The notes beneath the pieces were generated by a model that saw nothing but the letters and a program-made list of their open reading frames with translations, did not search any database and was not told where the DNA came from. A stretch of 40,365 bases of DNA from positions 1-40,365 of the forward strand of contig JALQYQ010000034.1 in NCBI GenBank assembly GCA_023262855.1, given 5' to 3'. Of the stretch, positions 1-9,796 are shown piece by piece. Source of the DNA: Crocinitomicaceae bacterium. GTDB taxonomy: Bacteria; Bacteroidota; Bacteroidia; Flavobacteriales_D; Crocinitomicaceae. The first letter of the stretch is position 1; every line of letters starts with the position of its first letter. Position numbers and translations under genes: made by a program.

Positions 1-920
1 TTTTCGTTTCATACGAAGGATTCAACTGCGCAATCACTTCTTTTGTTGAAATCGTTCCTGCAACAGAATTTCCAGCGTTCAATTCGGCTTTTCGTTGTTC
101 AATGGCTGCTTCTTTTTCCGACTTGATTTGATTCAACGCTGTTTCTTTTGCTTGTAGCGATTTATTGCTTGGATCTTTAGCTAATTGCGTTTTAACCGCT
201 GAAAGTTCTTTATTTACAGAAGTCAAAAGGGCTTCATCTTCCTTGTTTAAGGCTGTTAATTTTTCATCATCCGATAAACTTGAATTCGTTAGTATGTCAT
301 TCGTTTTCGTTTCATACGAAGGATTCAACTGCGCAATCACTTCTTTTGTTGAAATCGTTCCTGCAACAGAATTTCCAGCGTTCAATTCGGCTTTTCGTTG
401 TTCGATGGCCGCTTCTTTTTCCGACTTGATTTGATTCAACGCTGTTTCTTTTGCCTGAAGCGATTTATTGCTTGGATCTTTAGCTAATTGCGTTTTTACC
501 GATGAAAGTTCTTTGTTCACTGAAGTCAATAGGGCTTCATCTTCCTTGTTTAAAGCTATTAATTTCTCATCATCCGACAAACTTGAATTCGTTTGAATTT
601 CATTCGTTTTCGTTTCATACGAAGGATTCAATTGTGCAATTCGATCTTTTGGAGTTATTGCTAACTGTTTTTCTTCTAAAACTTTATCACGACTTGCTAT
701 TGAATTTTCAGTACTTGATTTAATCTGTGTTAAATTTGCCTCTTTCTCTTTTAATTTCGCATTGGTTGGATCAGACGCCAATTGTTTTTTAACCGATGCC
801 AACTCCTTATCAACCGATGATACCAATTGCTTGTCTTCTACATTTAAAGCCGTAAGTTTTTCGTCTTCCGTTAAATTTGGGTTTGACTCAACAGCTTTTT
901 TATTGTCCGTATAACCAGGT
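1..920 (-). repeat. 303-bp tandem repeats coding 101-residue coiled-coil units
   Basis: The sequence ttttcgtttcatacgaagga starts at 1, 304 and 607, an exact 303-bp spacing. Units 1-303 and 304-606 are nearly identical at DNA level. In the protein the two complete neighbouring units differ at only a few positions (for example NEIQ/NDIL, LIAL/LTAL, LSSV/LSAV). The upstream unit (about 607-920) is clearly related but diverged, and a still weaker copy precedes it. The core pattern is LNPSYETK, SLSDDEKL, ALNKEDEALL, VNKEL, QLAKDPSNKSLQAKE. The array continues past the left edge, so its copy number is unknown, and near-identical copies could be collapsed in a short-read assembly. Confidence 0.95.
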
Positions 921-3652
921 TCTAACGCATTCACTAAAATTTCAGGGTCGTTCGATCCGTTTTGACTCAGAAGGTTTTCAACTAATTTTTCATGTTTTGC
1001 TACCTGTTCTTCTATTTCTTGTTTGTAGTTCAACAAAGCTGTCTTTTCACTATTTAATTGCTCGTTGGTCTTATCATTTTCGCGCAATTTTTCAATTTCA
1101 TCCAAACGCTTATCCAGCTGCTTTATGGCATTGCGTTCATTCGAAAGTAACTTATAAATTTTATCCTCTTTTGACAAAGAAGGATCATCTTGAATTCCTT
1201 TTGTCGATGATTTGTAATCACTATAAATATTTTGAGCACGTAAACCAGAAGAAACAACAATTCGATCTTTTAATGTTGGGTCTTTTTTCTCCAACTCATT
1301 AATCTGTTGTGTCACATAAGCCGTTAGCGTATTTGAATTCGTTTTTTCTGTTTCTGCTATCGCTTTTGTAGCTTGATCTTTCGTTACAGAAGCCACTGAT
1401 TTGTTAGATATCGCGTCTTGCAGAATTTCAATTTGCTGATTGACTTGGTATTTCTCCAAGGATTTTTTATCAATTGAACGTTGTAAATTATCGCGTTCTT
1501 CCTTAATGATTACAATTTCATTTTGCTTTTCTGCGATTTTTTGTTCGATGGCTGGAACGTCCTTTTTCTTCGCATCATAAATACTATTTTGAAGTGTATT
1601 GATTTCAATTTCATTATTAGAAATGTCTTTGTTGTATGCGTCCACTTTGCCTTTCAGCTTCGACATATCATCATCCAACCTTACAACCTTATCCACTAAG
1701 TTCTGAACCAAATCAGTTGATTTATCGTTCATTACCACTTTCAAAAATTCTTTGTTATCAGCAACTAATTGAATCGCTTCTTTTTCTTTTCCGCTTTCAT
1801 ACAATTGATTAAATTGCTTACTCAAGTCTTGCATTTTCTGTTGATCTGCTCCACTGGAAGACGTTGAAAGCACACCTTTTATTGAATCATTCAAGCGTAA
1901 CAAATCTTTTGAATATTGCTTCAATTCCTGTTGCTTTTTAATCATGCGTTCAGCTTCCTTCAACGCAACATATTTCGCATCCGTTTGATTGGTTCCATTT
2001 GCATCGGCAACTTTCGATTTAATTTGTTCTTCTAATTGTACAAATTCATTGCTGTTCTCAACAATTAAATTGTTAATGTTATTTCCGATGTTATTGATCA
2101 GATTTTTGTTTTCATTGGCTTTCTGAACTTGCTTTTGGAGAATATCAGCGACTTCATTCGTATTCAATTCCCCCATTCCAATTTCACTCAGCAGTTCCTT
2201 GTTTTTCTGCTCTTGTTCAAGTTCATCCAAATTAAATTCATTCACATTGACATTCAACTCAGAACGCATTTTAATCACTTCAGCAATAACAGCCTGCGGA
2301 TCTTCTACCTCTTCATCAAACAGATTGAGGATCTTTACAATTTCCTTTCCACCTTCAGTTGTATGAATAATTTTCTGCTTGAGTGGCTTAAACTCCTTCA
2401 TGAACGGAATCGAAACAATGGATCTAAATTCCTGATTGCTTCCTTCGATGGTCATGATGTATTCATACTTCCCTCCTTTTGGGAAAGTTATTAAATAAAC
2501 TGCCTTATCGTTTGAATTGAATTTACCAACTGATTCACCATTGGAATAATCTTTAATTTCAAAATTGATTTTCTTAATTTTTGGATCAACCTCCGAAACA
2601 AAATTTCCCTTAACGACAGCCAATTGAATTGGCACACGATCAACCTTAACTTTATAAACGAACAATTTGCCATCCTGACTTTGACGTGCAGAGGCAAAAT
2701 ACGCTTCTTTGTTTAAGGAATCGACAACGTAAAACATGTCATCGTCTGGTGAAGATATGGCAAAGTCCATGTTCTCTGGTGGCCCATACGAATTTGTTTC
2801 TGGGTCATATTTACTCCTGAAAACATCGTAACCACCCATTGAATTATGTCCTTTGGAGGAGAAATAAAGGTAATTTCCATCGGGATGCATGTACGGAAAA
2901 TCTTCATCGTATTGCGTATTTACATTTCCTGGAATTGGTTGGGGCATCCCCCAAGTTCCATCCGGCAGTTTTCGTCTCACGTAAATATCTTTGCCATTTG
3001 TTCCATTCTCACCGTAACTTGAGTAATAAATGACAGTTGGATTTTGAGGAAAATGAATTAATGGTGTATGGTTATTTTTCTTGTCCAATTTGGTTTGAAA
3101 CTCTGCTGTCACCAACAAATTCCCACCAATATCTTTTAAATCGTAAATACGGAAAAACTTATCAATTGTGATTTCTTTTTTATCTACAACAATAATATCA
3201 GAGATAGTCGTCATTAAACGTTTACCATTCTGACACATTTGAATTCCTCTTTCTGCTTCTGCAAATTTCAACCCTTTTGGGCTCTTTTGCATATAGGTTG
3301 TATAATGCTTAATTGCTTCGTTAAACTGATAATTCAAATGCAATGCTTTCCCAAGGAAGTAAAAAGCCTCTGGCGTTACATTCGGATCATTTGTAGCATA
3401 TGAAAGGTAACGAATGGCTTCTTGTTTATTGTTTGAATTATACAACAAACAGGTTCCGTATTTATAATTGTAAGCGACATCTCTGGGCTGAAGTGCAATC
3501 AAACGCAAATACAAAGGCGTTGCTTCTAAGTATTTCTCAGTGTCGAACAACTTATCAGCTTGCACCTTCATTTCTGCCTCGGTCTGGGCATAGAAAAGCA
3601 CAGGCACGAATGCAAAAATCAAGAATAGTATGCTATGTTTAATAAAACGCAC
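1..3652 (-). CDS. PorE-like TPR-PD40 envelope protein with long coiled-coil repeat region (3' end off window)
   Basis: Read on the minus strand from a GTG at 3652; about 1217 residues are visible and the frame is still open at base 1. It starts with a signal peptide (VRFIKHSILFLIFAFVPVLF, then YAQ). Next are TPR-like helices (about residues 25-115), PD40/WD40-like blades (about 220-320, with SSKGHNSMGGYDVF), and a beta-rich segment like a carboxypeptidase regulatory domain (about 330-440). From about residue 450 on it is Lys/Glu/Gln-rich, predicted coiled coil, ending in tandem 101-residue repeats. TPR-PD40-CRD is the order seen in the type IX secretion accessory protein PorE and related OmpA-family proteins of Bacteroidota; an OmpA domain may lie beyond the edge, but this cannot be seen. 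It lies 46 bp behind plsY on the same strand. The start is uncertain: GTG is chosen because it gives a good signal peptide. Confidence 0.8.
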   Translation of the reverse strand, partial: MRFIKHSILFLIFAFVPVLFYAQTEAEMKVQADKLFDTEKYLEATPLYLRLIALQPRDVAYNYKYGTCLLYNSNNKQEAIRYLSYATNDPNVTPEAFYFLGKALHLNYQFNEAIKHYTTYMQKSPKGLKFAEAERGIQMCQNGKRLMTTISDIIVVDKKEITIDKFFRIYDLKDIGGNLLVTAEFQTKLDKKNNHTPLIHFPQNPTVIYYSSYGENGTNGKDIYVRRKLPDGTWGMPQPIPGNVNTQYDEDFPYMHPDGNYLYFSSKGHNSMGGYDVFRSKYDPETNSYGPPENMDFAISSPDDDMFYVVDSLNKEAYFASARQSQDGKLFVYKVKVDRVPIQLAVVKGNFVSEVDPKIKKINFEIKDYSNGESVGKFNSNDKAVYLITFPKGGKYEYIMTIEGSNQEFRSIVSIPFMKEFKPLKQKIIHTTEGGKEIVKILNLFDEEVEDPQAVIAEVIKMRSELNVNVNEFNLDELEQEQKNKELLSEIGMGELNTNEVADILQKQVQKANENKNLINNIGNNINNLIVENSNEFVQLEEQIKSKVADANGTNQTDAKYVALKEAERMIKKQQELKQYSKDLLRLNDSIKGVLSTSSSGADQQKMQDLSKQFNQLYESGKEKEAIQLVADNKEFLKVVMNDKSTDLVQNLVDKVVRLDDDMSKLKGKVDAYNKDISNNEIEINTLQNSIYDAKKKDVPAIEQKIAEKQNEIVIIKEERDNLQRSIDKKSLEKYQVNQQIEILQDAISNKSVASVTKDQATKAIAETEKTNSNTLTAYVTQQINELEKKDPTLKDRIVVSSGLRAQNIYSDYKSSTKGIQDDPSLSKEDKIYKLLSNERNAIKQLDKRLDEIEKLRENDKTNEQLNSEKTALLNYKQEIEEQVAKHEKLVENLLSQNGSNDPEILVNALEPGYTDNKKAVESNPNLTEDEKLTALNVEDKQLVSSVDKELASVKKQLASDPTNAKLKEKEANLTQIKSSTENSIASRDKVLEEKQLAITPKDRIAQLNPSYETKTNEIQTNSSLSDDEKLIALNKEDEALLTSVNKELSSVKTQLAKDPSNKSLQAKETALNQIKSEKEAAIEQRKAELNAGNSVAGTISTKEVIAQLNPSYETKTNDILTNSSLSDDEKLTALNKEDEALLTSVNKELSAVKTQLAKDPSNKSLQAKETALNQIKSEKEAAIEQRKAELNAGNSVAGTISTKEVIAQLNPSYETK

Positions 3653-3698
3653 TTATAGTTAGAGCTTCATTTAATTAGGTAACAATGAAGTAGTACGA

Positions 3699-4325
3699 TT
3701 ATTTTTTAAAAAGGTTCATTTTACTTTCTTCTCCTTTTAAGAGACGACCAATATTTTTTCGATGTGCAAAAATGACCAATCCACTCAAAAGAACACTGAA
3801 TGAAACGAGCCAAAGTGAATCTTCTTTTAAGACAAAACGTACTACCAAAGGAAATGCAACCGAGGCGCAAATCGCACCAAGAGATACAAACTTTGAACCA
3901 ATAAAAACGATTAGAAAAATACCCAAACAAATCAAAGCTGCTATTGGCTGAAGTCCAATTATTACACCTAAGGATGTTGCAACTCCTTTTCCTCCTCTGA
4001 ATTGCGCAAAAATTGGAAAAACATGTCCAGTGACAGCAAAAATTGCAGCCAATATTTGCATTTTAATTAATGCTTCCGTTTCTAAGTGCAAATACATATG
4101 AGAAATAAAAACCGGAATTAGTGTTGCCAATGCACCTTTCGTTACATCGATTAACAAAACTACTTTTCCAGGTTTTTTACCCAATACACGAAACGTATTT
4201 GTTGCTCCGGCATTTTTACTCCCATGCTCACGAACATCAATTCCATACCACGCTTTTCCTACCCAAACAGCTGTTGGAATAGAACCAAAGAGATATGCAA
4301 TCAATGAAAAAAGTATATAAAACAT
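3699..4325 (-). CDS. plsY: Glycerol-3-phosphate acyltransferase PlsY
   Basis: An integral membrane enzyme that transfers an acyl group from acyl-phosphate to sn-glycerol-3-phosphate, the first step of phospholipid synthesis in most bacteria. At 208 residues it has the usual length. The conserved cytoplasmic motifs are present: GSIPTAVWVGK (about 14-24), GSKNAGATNTFRVLGKKPG (35-53) and FRGGKGVATSLG (109-120), with hydrophobic segments between them and a basic tail (HRKNIGRLLKGEE). The start at 4325 lies one base after the stop of the 1539-residue gene upstream, so the two are almost surely co-transcribed. It is followed by the large PorE-like gene on the same strand. Confidence 0.96.
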   Translation of the reverse strand: MFYILFSLIAYLFGSIPTAVWVGKAWYGIDVREHGSKNAGATNTFRVLGKKPGKVVLLIDVTKGALATLIPVFISHMYLHLETEALIKMQILAAIFAVTGHVFPIFAQFRGGKGVATSLGVIIGLQPIAALICLGIFLIVFIGSKFVSLGAICASVAFPLVVRFVLKEDSLWLVSFSVLLSGLVIFAHRKNIGRLLKGEESKMNLFKK

Positions 4326-4326
4326 C

Positions 4327-7300
4327 TTATTTTTCGAATAAACGCAAGAACTTACTTAAGTAAACACTTGCCGGTGAAGCCTCAAATTTAAAATTCTTTG
4401 TCTTACGTTTCTCTTCTTTCATTGCATTTACCGCAGTATTAAATTCTGGATCACCAGAAACAATCTTCATATCGCCATCTTTTTTAACCATTGTATAGTC
4501 AAAATAGTAGTCTCTTCCCCCTGGAATTTCAATCTGTAAGCCAAATTTATCGCCTCCTGATTCTGAGTAGATTTGTTGGAAGAAAGCACGACAAGGAACA
4601 TATTTCAAAACTGGTTTTTCAAAGACATTAACCAAAACAGCTGTATTCGCAGTTGAAATCAATCCTTTTTCCTGCATATCCGATTTATCAAATGAACTCA
4701 ATTTTAAACCTGTAATCGTAAATGCTGTTTCGATTTGCTCAGGTAATTTTTTGATTTCACCTTTAATTGTATAATCCGATTTTATTCTATCGGCTGTTTT
4801 TCGATCGGTCCATTCCACTAATGCTTGTTCGAAAGTCGTAGGATTGAAATCCATCGGTTGCAAACCTTCAATCGTGTTAATACGCGTTGCAACATCTTCC
4901 ATGATTCCTTTATCCAAAGCCATGTTAAAACGAGCTGTAATATTCATGGAAGTTTCACCAGTTGATTGATTATAATCGACTACTCCAACAGCGTCAACCT
5001 TCACATCACCATAATCCATTCCCAAGTCGATTACACCTTCACCATGTAATGAACAACTTTCTGTATGAAGTGCTAAGAAATTTCCTTTTTCAGATCTATT
5101 TAACAATTTCTCTTTCGAAGCAATTTGAAATTCTTTAGCGTTTTGGTTGTATTGCATATAACCACTTGCCGTTATAACATTTGGATCTGTTGGAACAGTC
5201 AATTTAGACAAGAAAGTCGGATACAAACGAATGCTATCAACTGCTGCTGAATTTCTCCAAACAATACCTGCCGAAATTGGCTCGTTTGCCAAGTTTTTCA
5301 TTTTTTCAGAAACCGGAATTTGAATGTTTTTTGGATCAATTGGAGCTGAGAAACTCATCCATGTTTTATCAAATTTCTCACATGAATGATTAATTCTCGT
5401 TGCTCCCGTGAAATTGATGAATGGATTCGAAGCATTCACAGCTACTTGACCGTAATAATCGAATTCTTTGCTCAATTTAAATCCTAATGCTTCTGGAATT
5501 TCTCCTTTCGCAATCGTTTGATAAGAAGTATCCAAGCCAATTGATGTCATTTTAAAATAGGTCAATGAGCTGTCCTTGTCATAGTAAGGATATTCTCCTT
5601 TTCCTGTATAAGCTCGTCTTGCTGTTACTTCAACTTCCGCTTTCACGAACGAATGGTATTTTGTAATGTAGTTGGCAACAATTTTAGCATTTGTGAATGG
5701 ATCCAACTTCGCTTTTTTGCGAATGACCACTTTCATGCTATCAGGATAAATACGAGCATCAGCAATTTCTAAGTAAGGAACTTGCTCACAGAAAATGGCT
5801 CTTTCTTTCAAATCGTATTTCGCTTTTGGAGCTCTAAATTGCAATGAATCTTGTTTTGGATGAACAGAGAAAAAGTTAGGTCCAACCATGTCCATATCCG
5901 TATCAATTGTAACATCTTTCTCGCCAGTACTTTCCATTTGCAATTCGGCATAATCCATAAACCATTGGAACTTATCCATGCGACAGATGTATTGATTTAC
6001 AGGGAAATTCAATTGTGATGAACCTTTATTGGACGTAAAATCTCCTTTTCGCTCTTTAAATGAAATGTCCGCCTTCACATTGTCTGCCTGGAAAGCCAAA
6101 TCACCTTCTCCTGGTTCAGCATACGTATTTTTCAAACTAAATCCAGAAGTATCGGCTTTTATATCCCAGCGCGTAAACGAATAATCATCTGATACTGTGG
6201 TAGCTGTTTTAAACGTCATCAAGCCATTTCCTCGCATCCCTTTCGGTGTAACAATTGCAACACCACGCAGTTTAGCTTCAGCTTTAAAGAAGTTCAAATC
6301 ACCTCTTGGTGTTGATGCTGCTTTTAGGTAATTTTTCTTTGGTACATACGTAATGTAAGCTTCTTCTGCTTCAACATCTGGGAATTGAATGCCGGTTTCA
6401 ATTGGCTTATTTGTAAATTTAGCTAAGCCTATTGCAGAGTCTGGCAAAAATGTCAGTGCTTTCGAAATCGACATTGAATGAACGAAATTGATTGTTCCGC
6501 TTCCCTGCAAACCACTGTTTGACAACACAATTTTATTGTCGTATTTGGCACCAGTTCCATAAAAATCATATCCAGCTGGTGGAGCTTTTGTTAAAAATCC
6601 AAACGAGTAATCAGGCATTATTCGTAAAGAATCAGGCATTTTAGGAAAAATACCAGCGGACGTTAATTCTCCTTTCAATCTAAAACGTTTCTCGCTGAAA
6701 TTGTCAAGACTATCCATTTCAAATGGTGCCACCGTGTAATAAAAACGTGAACTATCATAGGCCCCACGATGAATTTCTCGCGAATTGTAATAAACATATG
6801 AAGGTTTACTTACTTTGATTATTGGGTATTTTGTAATTGTCTTACTATTTCCAGAGCGATTTGAAGGATCATCAACAATAATCTCTCCCGTAATTCCATT
6901 GATATTGCTCTGCATGGCAATTGGCTTCGTTCCATCCGTTGGACTCATTGGAAGCACTCTAAACAATGATTCCCCTGTTTTTAGAAGACTAAATTTGTTA
7001 TCACGATAATTGAAATTCGCAGTGTAGGTATTGATTTCCATTTTTCCACAATTCAACCAACCGCTGAAATCAAAATTTCTGTTTTCTTTGATTGTAATTG
7101 TACTTGCTTCAGGAAAAACGACGGTGTTTTGAGCATCAGAAATTTTAACTTTGTCAACTCCGTTCAAATTTATTTCCAAAGTTCCTAAATTCATTTTTCC
7201 AAAATAGGTCATTAGTCGACGCTCCTCGGATTGCTTTTTATACAAGTCGCGCAAAGCTTTCAAATTTGGATCTTTTTCAATTTGCTCTTCTGCATAACCC

Positions 7301-8946
7301 TTTAATTCTTTTGGTCTCAAATCAGAAGTAAACAGTAAATTATCATAGTCCTTTTTGCGTGCCTTACCTTGAACAAAATTTTCAAGTTTCGGATTAATGG
7401 TAATCATTTTGCTTTCTGTGTCGTACGAAATGAATCCTAAATTAGAAAGCTCAATTAAAATTGGTCGCACTTGTTCAAGTGTTTTTCCTAATGCTGTGGC
7501 GGCTTTTCCTTCATTGATCACATACTCATCGTATTTGTAGCAATAGCCCCATAGTGCTCCTAATGGATGAACAGCATCTAAGCCTTGTAATCGATCATAC
7601 AAACGTTCATCAAAATAACTTTGAGATTCAAAATTTGCAATACGTTGCTCTTGGGACGTTCCGAATTCGTAAGTAAAATACACGTCTTGCTCATCAACTT
7701 TCCAACTTATTTTGGGAACATAAACATCCAATTTATGATATGAATCTTGAAAAGGCGCTTGTCCATTTCCAGTTGAAGTACGCGTAAGTTCAATCACTTT
7801 TTTCTCTAAATCGTAACTGAAATGCAGTCCAGGATGTGTTATTGAATCTCCTGTATTTAAATACATTGCCGATGCAGAGTTGTTACATGTAATCTTTTTA
7901 GGCGAAATATAAATCTGTTGTGCACTCGATTTGACAAAAATGATGCTGTTTCTGTAGATGGAAATTTTAGCTGGAATTTGAGGTGTACCGATTCCAACAA
8001 AACTTGCACCTTGCATTGAGAAACCTCCTTCGTAATCTACATTTTCACGAATGTTCTTAATTTTTAGACTTTTCTCATAGGACAAAAACTGAGGAAAAAC
8101 TTTATCTTCTTCACGATTAATTTTAAATGCTTTATCATTTAATGAACCTAAAATTGTGCGTGTAAAGTACTTCGAAGTTAAAGCCACTGAGTCGGCATTC
8201 AGATTGGAAGATTTACATGAAACATCGTATTTTTTTAAAGTAGCAAACGTTTCATTTTTCGGCAACCCAACTTTCTCCCAGGTTATGATACCGCCATCTC
8301 CATCCCATTTCTTCAAAACTGGATCATAAGTACCAGCTGTTTTGAAAACAACCAAACTATCAATGAAAGGATTTTCCGCTTTTTCTTTTAAATCGCGGTT
8401 AGCAACACGACAAACCAAATTACCATTGGAACATTTAATGTAAGGTTTATCTGAAAATTCGAATGAGTATTCACCGCCTTCGTAATACCAGCTAAAATTT
8501 GATGCTTCGGAAATTCGTCGTTCAGAAAAGAAACCAGCTGATAAATCGATGAAATCTTCAAATTTCTTAATATTTTTATTGTCTAGCAATTTATCCACTG
8601 AGCTATGCCATGCTTGAAAGCTTGCTGTTGATTGCTTACCTTTAATTAAGGATGCAACTGAAAAGACATATTGGTAAATTTCTGGGTAGGGCTTCAATTT
8701 TTTCGTAACCATCAAGTTACAAGTTTCAACCATTTTAGTGAAATAAGCTTCTGGAAATTCACTTGATTCTAGCAACATTTGAGGCAAAGTCTTTTTAGCA
8801 AAATCATGAAAATCGCCTTTACCAAATTCATTCAAAGAAGTTTGAAATTCCTTGACAAATTTCTCACGATTAGCGGTAAAAGTTTGTGCATTAACGGAAA
8901 ATGTGAACAAAATTGCACACATTAAAATCAATCGATTTACTACCAT
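4327..8946 (-). CDS. 1539-residue exported protein of unknown function
   Basis: I do not recognise a named family. It has a clear signal peptide (MVVNRLILMCAILFTFSVNA, cleavage before Q), so it is exported to the periplasm or cell surface. The rest is mostly beta-strand-like. Residues about 460-550 look helical, with a short winged-helix-like stretch (LEQVRPILIELSNLGFISYD). The second half has many short repeating blocks such as FRAPKAKYDLKERAIFCEQ and GDLAFQADNVKADISFKE, reminiscent of OstA/LptA-type beta-jelly-roll segments (inference only). There is no type IX C-terminal sorting domain and no clear outer-membrane barrel terminus; it ends in a basic helix. It lies 10 bp after prmA and 1 bp before plsY, so it is embedded in a housekeeping operon, which argues for a conserved envelope role. 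Confidence 0.85.
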   Translation of the reverse strand: MVVNRLILMCAILFTFSVNAQTFTANREKFVKEFQTSLNEFGKGDFHDFAKKTLPQMLLESSEFPEAYFTKMVETCNLMVTKKLKPYPEIYQYVFSVASLIKGKQSTASFQAWHSSVDKLLDNKNIKKFEDFIDLSAGFFSERRISEASNFSWYYEGGEYSFEFSDKPYIKCSNGNLVCRVANRDLKEKAENPFIDSLVVFKTAGTYDPVLKKWDGDGGIITWEKVGLPKNETFATLKKYDVSCKSSNLNADSVALTSKYFTRTILGSLNDKAFKINREEDKVFPQFLSYEKSLKIKNIRENVDYEGGFSMQGASFVGIGTPQIPAKISIYRNSIIFVKSSAQQIYISPKKITCNNSASAMYLNTGDSITHPGLHFSYDLEKKVIELTRTSTGNGQAPFQDSYHKLDVYVPKISWKVDEQDVYFTYEFGTSQEQRIANFESQSYFDERLYDRLQGLDAVHPLGALWGYCYKYDEYVINEGKAATALGKTLEQVRPILIELSNLGFISYDTESKMITINPKLENFVQGKARKKDYDNLLFTSDLRPKELKGYAEEQIEKDPNLKALRDLYKKQSEERRLMTYFGKMNLGTLEINLNGVDKVKISDAQNTVVFPEASTITIKENRNFDFSGWLNCGKMEINTYTANFNYRDNKFSLLKTGESLFRVLPMSPTDGTKPIAMQSNINGITGEIIVDDPSNRSGNSKTITKYPIIKVSKPSYVYYNSREIHRGAYDSSRFYYTVAPFEMDSLDNFSEKRFRLKGELTSAGIFPKMPDSLRIMPDYSFGFLTKAPPAGYDFYGTGAKYDNKIVLSNSGLQGSGTINFVHSMSISKALTFLPDSAIGLAKFTNKPIETGIQFPDVEAEEAYITYVPKKNYLKAASTPRGDLNFFKAEAKLRGVAIVTPKGMRGNGLMTFKTATTVSDDYSFTRWDIKADTSGFSLKNTYAEPGEGDLAFQADNVKADISFKERKGDFTSNKGSSQLNFPVNQYICRMDKFQWFMDYAELQMESTGEKDVTIDTDMDMVGPNFFSVHPKQDSLQFRAPKAKYDLKERAIFCEQVPYLEIADARIYPDSMKVVIRKKAKLDPFTNAKIVANYITKYHSFVKAEVEVTARRAYTGKGEYPYYDKDSSLTYFKMTSIGLDTSYQTIAKGEIPEALGFKLSKEFDYYGQVAVNASNPFINFTGATRINHSCEKFDKTWMSFSAPIDPKNIQIPVSEKMKNLANEPISAGIVWRNSAAVDSIRLYPTFLSKLTVPTDPNVITASGYMQYNQNAKEFQIASKEKLLNRSEKGNFLALHTESCSLHGEGVIDLGMDYGDVKVDAVGVVDYNQSTGETSMNITARFNMALDKGIMEDVATRINTIEGLQPMDFNPTTFEQALVEWTDRKTADRIKSDYTIKGEIKKLPEQIETAFTITGLKLSSFDKSDMQEKGLISTANTAVLVNVFEKPVLKYVPCRAFFQQIYSESGGDKFGLQIEIPGGRDYYFDYTMVKKDGDMKIVSGDPEFNTAVNAMKEEKRKTKNFKFEASPASVYLSKFLRLFEK

Positions 8947-8956
8947 TATTTTCGTT

Positions 8957-9796
8957 TTATAGTTTTTTCAATTCAATAGCTGCCCAATTGTCTTTATTCA
9001 AAACACGTCGTTTCATAAGACCAAATTGTTCAGCAAAAGTTACAAGCTCCTCCACATCTGAATCAAAGAATCCACTCAATAAAAGAGTTCCATTTTGTTC
9101 CAGCATTTCTGCGTAAGATGACATGTGCGCTTTTAATACATTTTTGTTGATGTTGGCAAGAATCAAACCAAAAGTTCGACCGTTCAAAACATCAACATCA
9201 CCACAGATTGCTTCAATACTTTTACAATTGTTTCTTTCACCATTTTCAAGCGTGTTTTCAACCGACCAATCTTCAATATCAACTGCAACAACATGCTTTG
9301 CTCCTAATCTCTCTGCAACGAACGCTAACACTCCCGTTCCTGTTCCCATATCCAATACTTCTGCCGGAATTTGCTCCAACTCAAACAGTGCTTTCGACAT
9401 CATCCAAGTTGTTTGGTGATGCCCGGTTCCAAACGACATTTTAGGAAGAATTTCGATGATCATTCCTTTCGCTTTAGTTCGATCATGAAATGGTGCAACA
9501 ATTGTCAAATAATCTTCCACTTCCACTGGTTGAAAATCTGACTCCCAAACTGCATTCCAGTTTTGTTGCGGAATTATTTTAGTTTCAATTACAACGCTGA
9601 CATCTGTTTGATTTTCTTCCAAAAAAGTGTTTTTCAAAGGAGAATTCACATCGACAAGTTCTACTTGAGCATATGCCAAAATACCTTCTTCCGTTTCAAC
9701 GAAACTTTCAAAACCATTGTCTGCTAACTCAGCTGTTAGTATTTCTGTCCAAGGATTTCTTGGAGTCAATGCGATTGATACTTCTAAATAATCCAT
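8957..9796 (-). CDS. prmA: Ribosomal protein L11 methyltransferase PrmA
   Basis: A cytosolic SAM-dependent enzyme that methylates lysines and the N-terminus of ribosomal protein L11. At 279 residues it is near the family's usual length. It has an N-terminal substrate-binding region and a class I methyltransferase domain. The visible motifs are MSFGTGHHQTT (120-130), the SAM loop LDMGTGTGVLAF (148-159), the acidic VVAVDIEDWSVENTLENG and the family hallmark LILANINKNVL (211-221). Its ATG overlaps the tpiA stop by one base (TAATG on the minus strand), indicating translational coupling. Only 10 bp separate it from the large exported gene downstream. Confidence 0.96.
   Translation of the reverse strand: MDYLEVSIALTPRNPWTEILTAELADNGFESFVETEEGILAYAQVELVDVNSPLKNTFLEENQTDVSVVIETKIIPQQNWNAVWESDFQPVEVEDYLTIVAPFHDRTKAKGMIIEILPKMSFGTGHHQTTWMMSKALFELEQIPAEVLDMGTGTGVLAFVAERLGAKHVVAVDIEDWSVENTLENGERNNCKSIEAICGDVDVLNGRTFGLILANINKNVLKAHMSSYAEMLEQNGTLLLSGFFDSDVEELVTFAEQFGLMKRRVLNKDNWAAIELKKL

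Noticed and set aside
1..920. Possible CRISPR-like or noncoding repeat array
   Set aside because: Repeat units are 303 bp, a multiple of three, and are translated in frame within one long gene.
4327..8946. Type IX secretion cargo or adhesin
   Set aside because: No C-terminal sorting domain and no recognised adhesin repeat.
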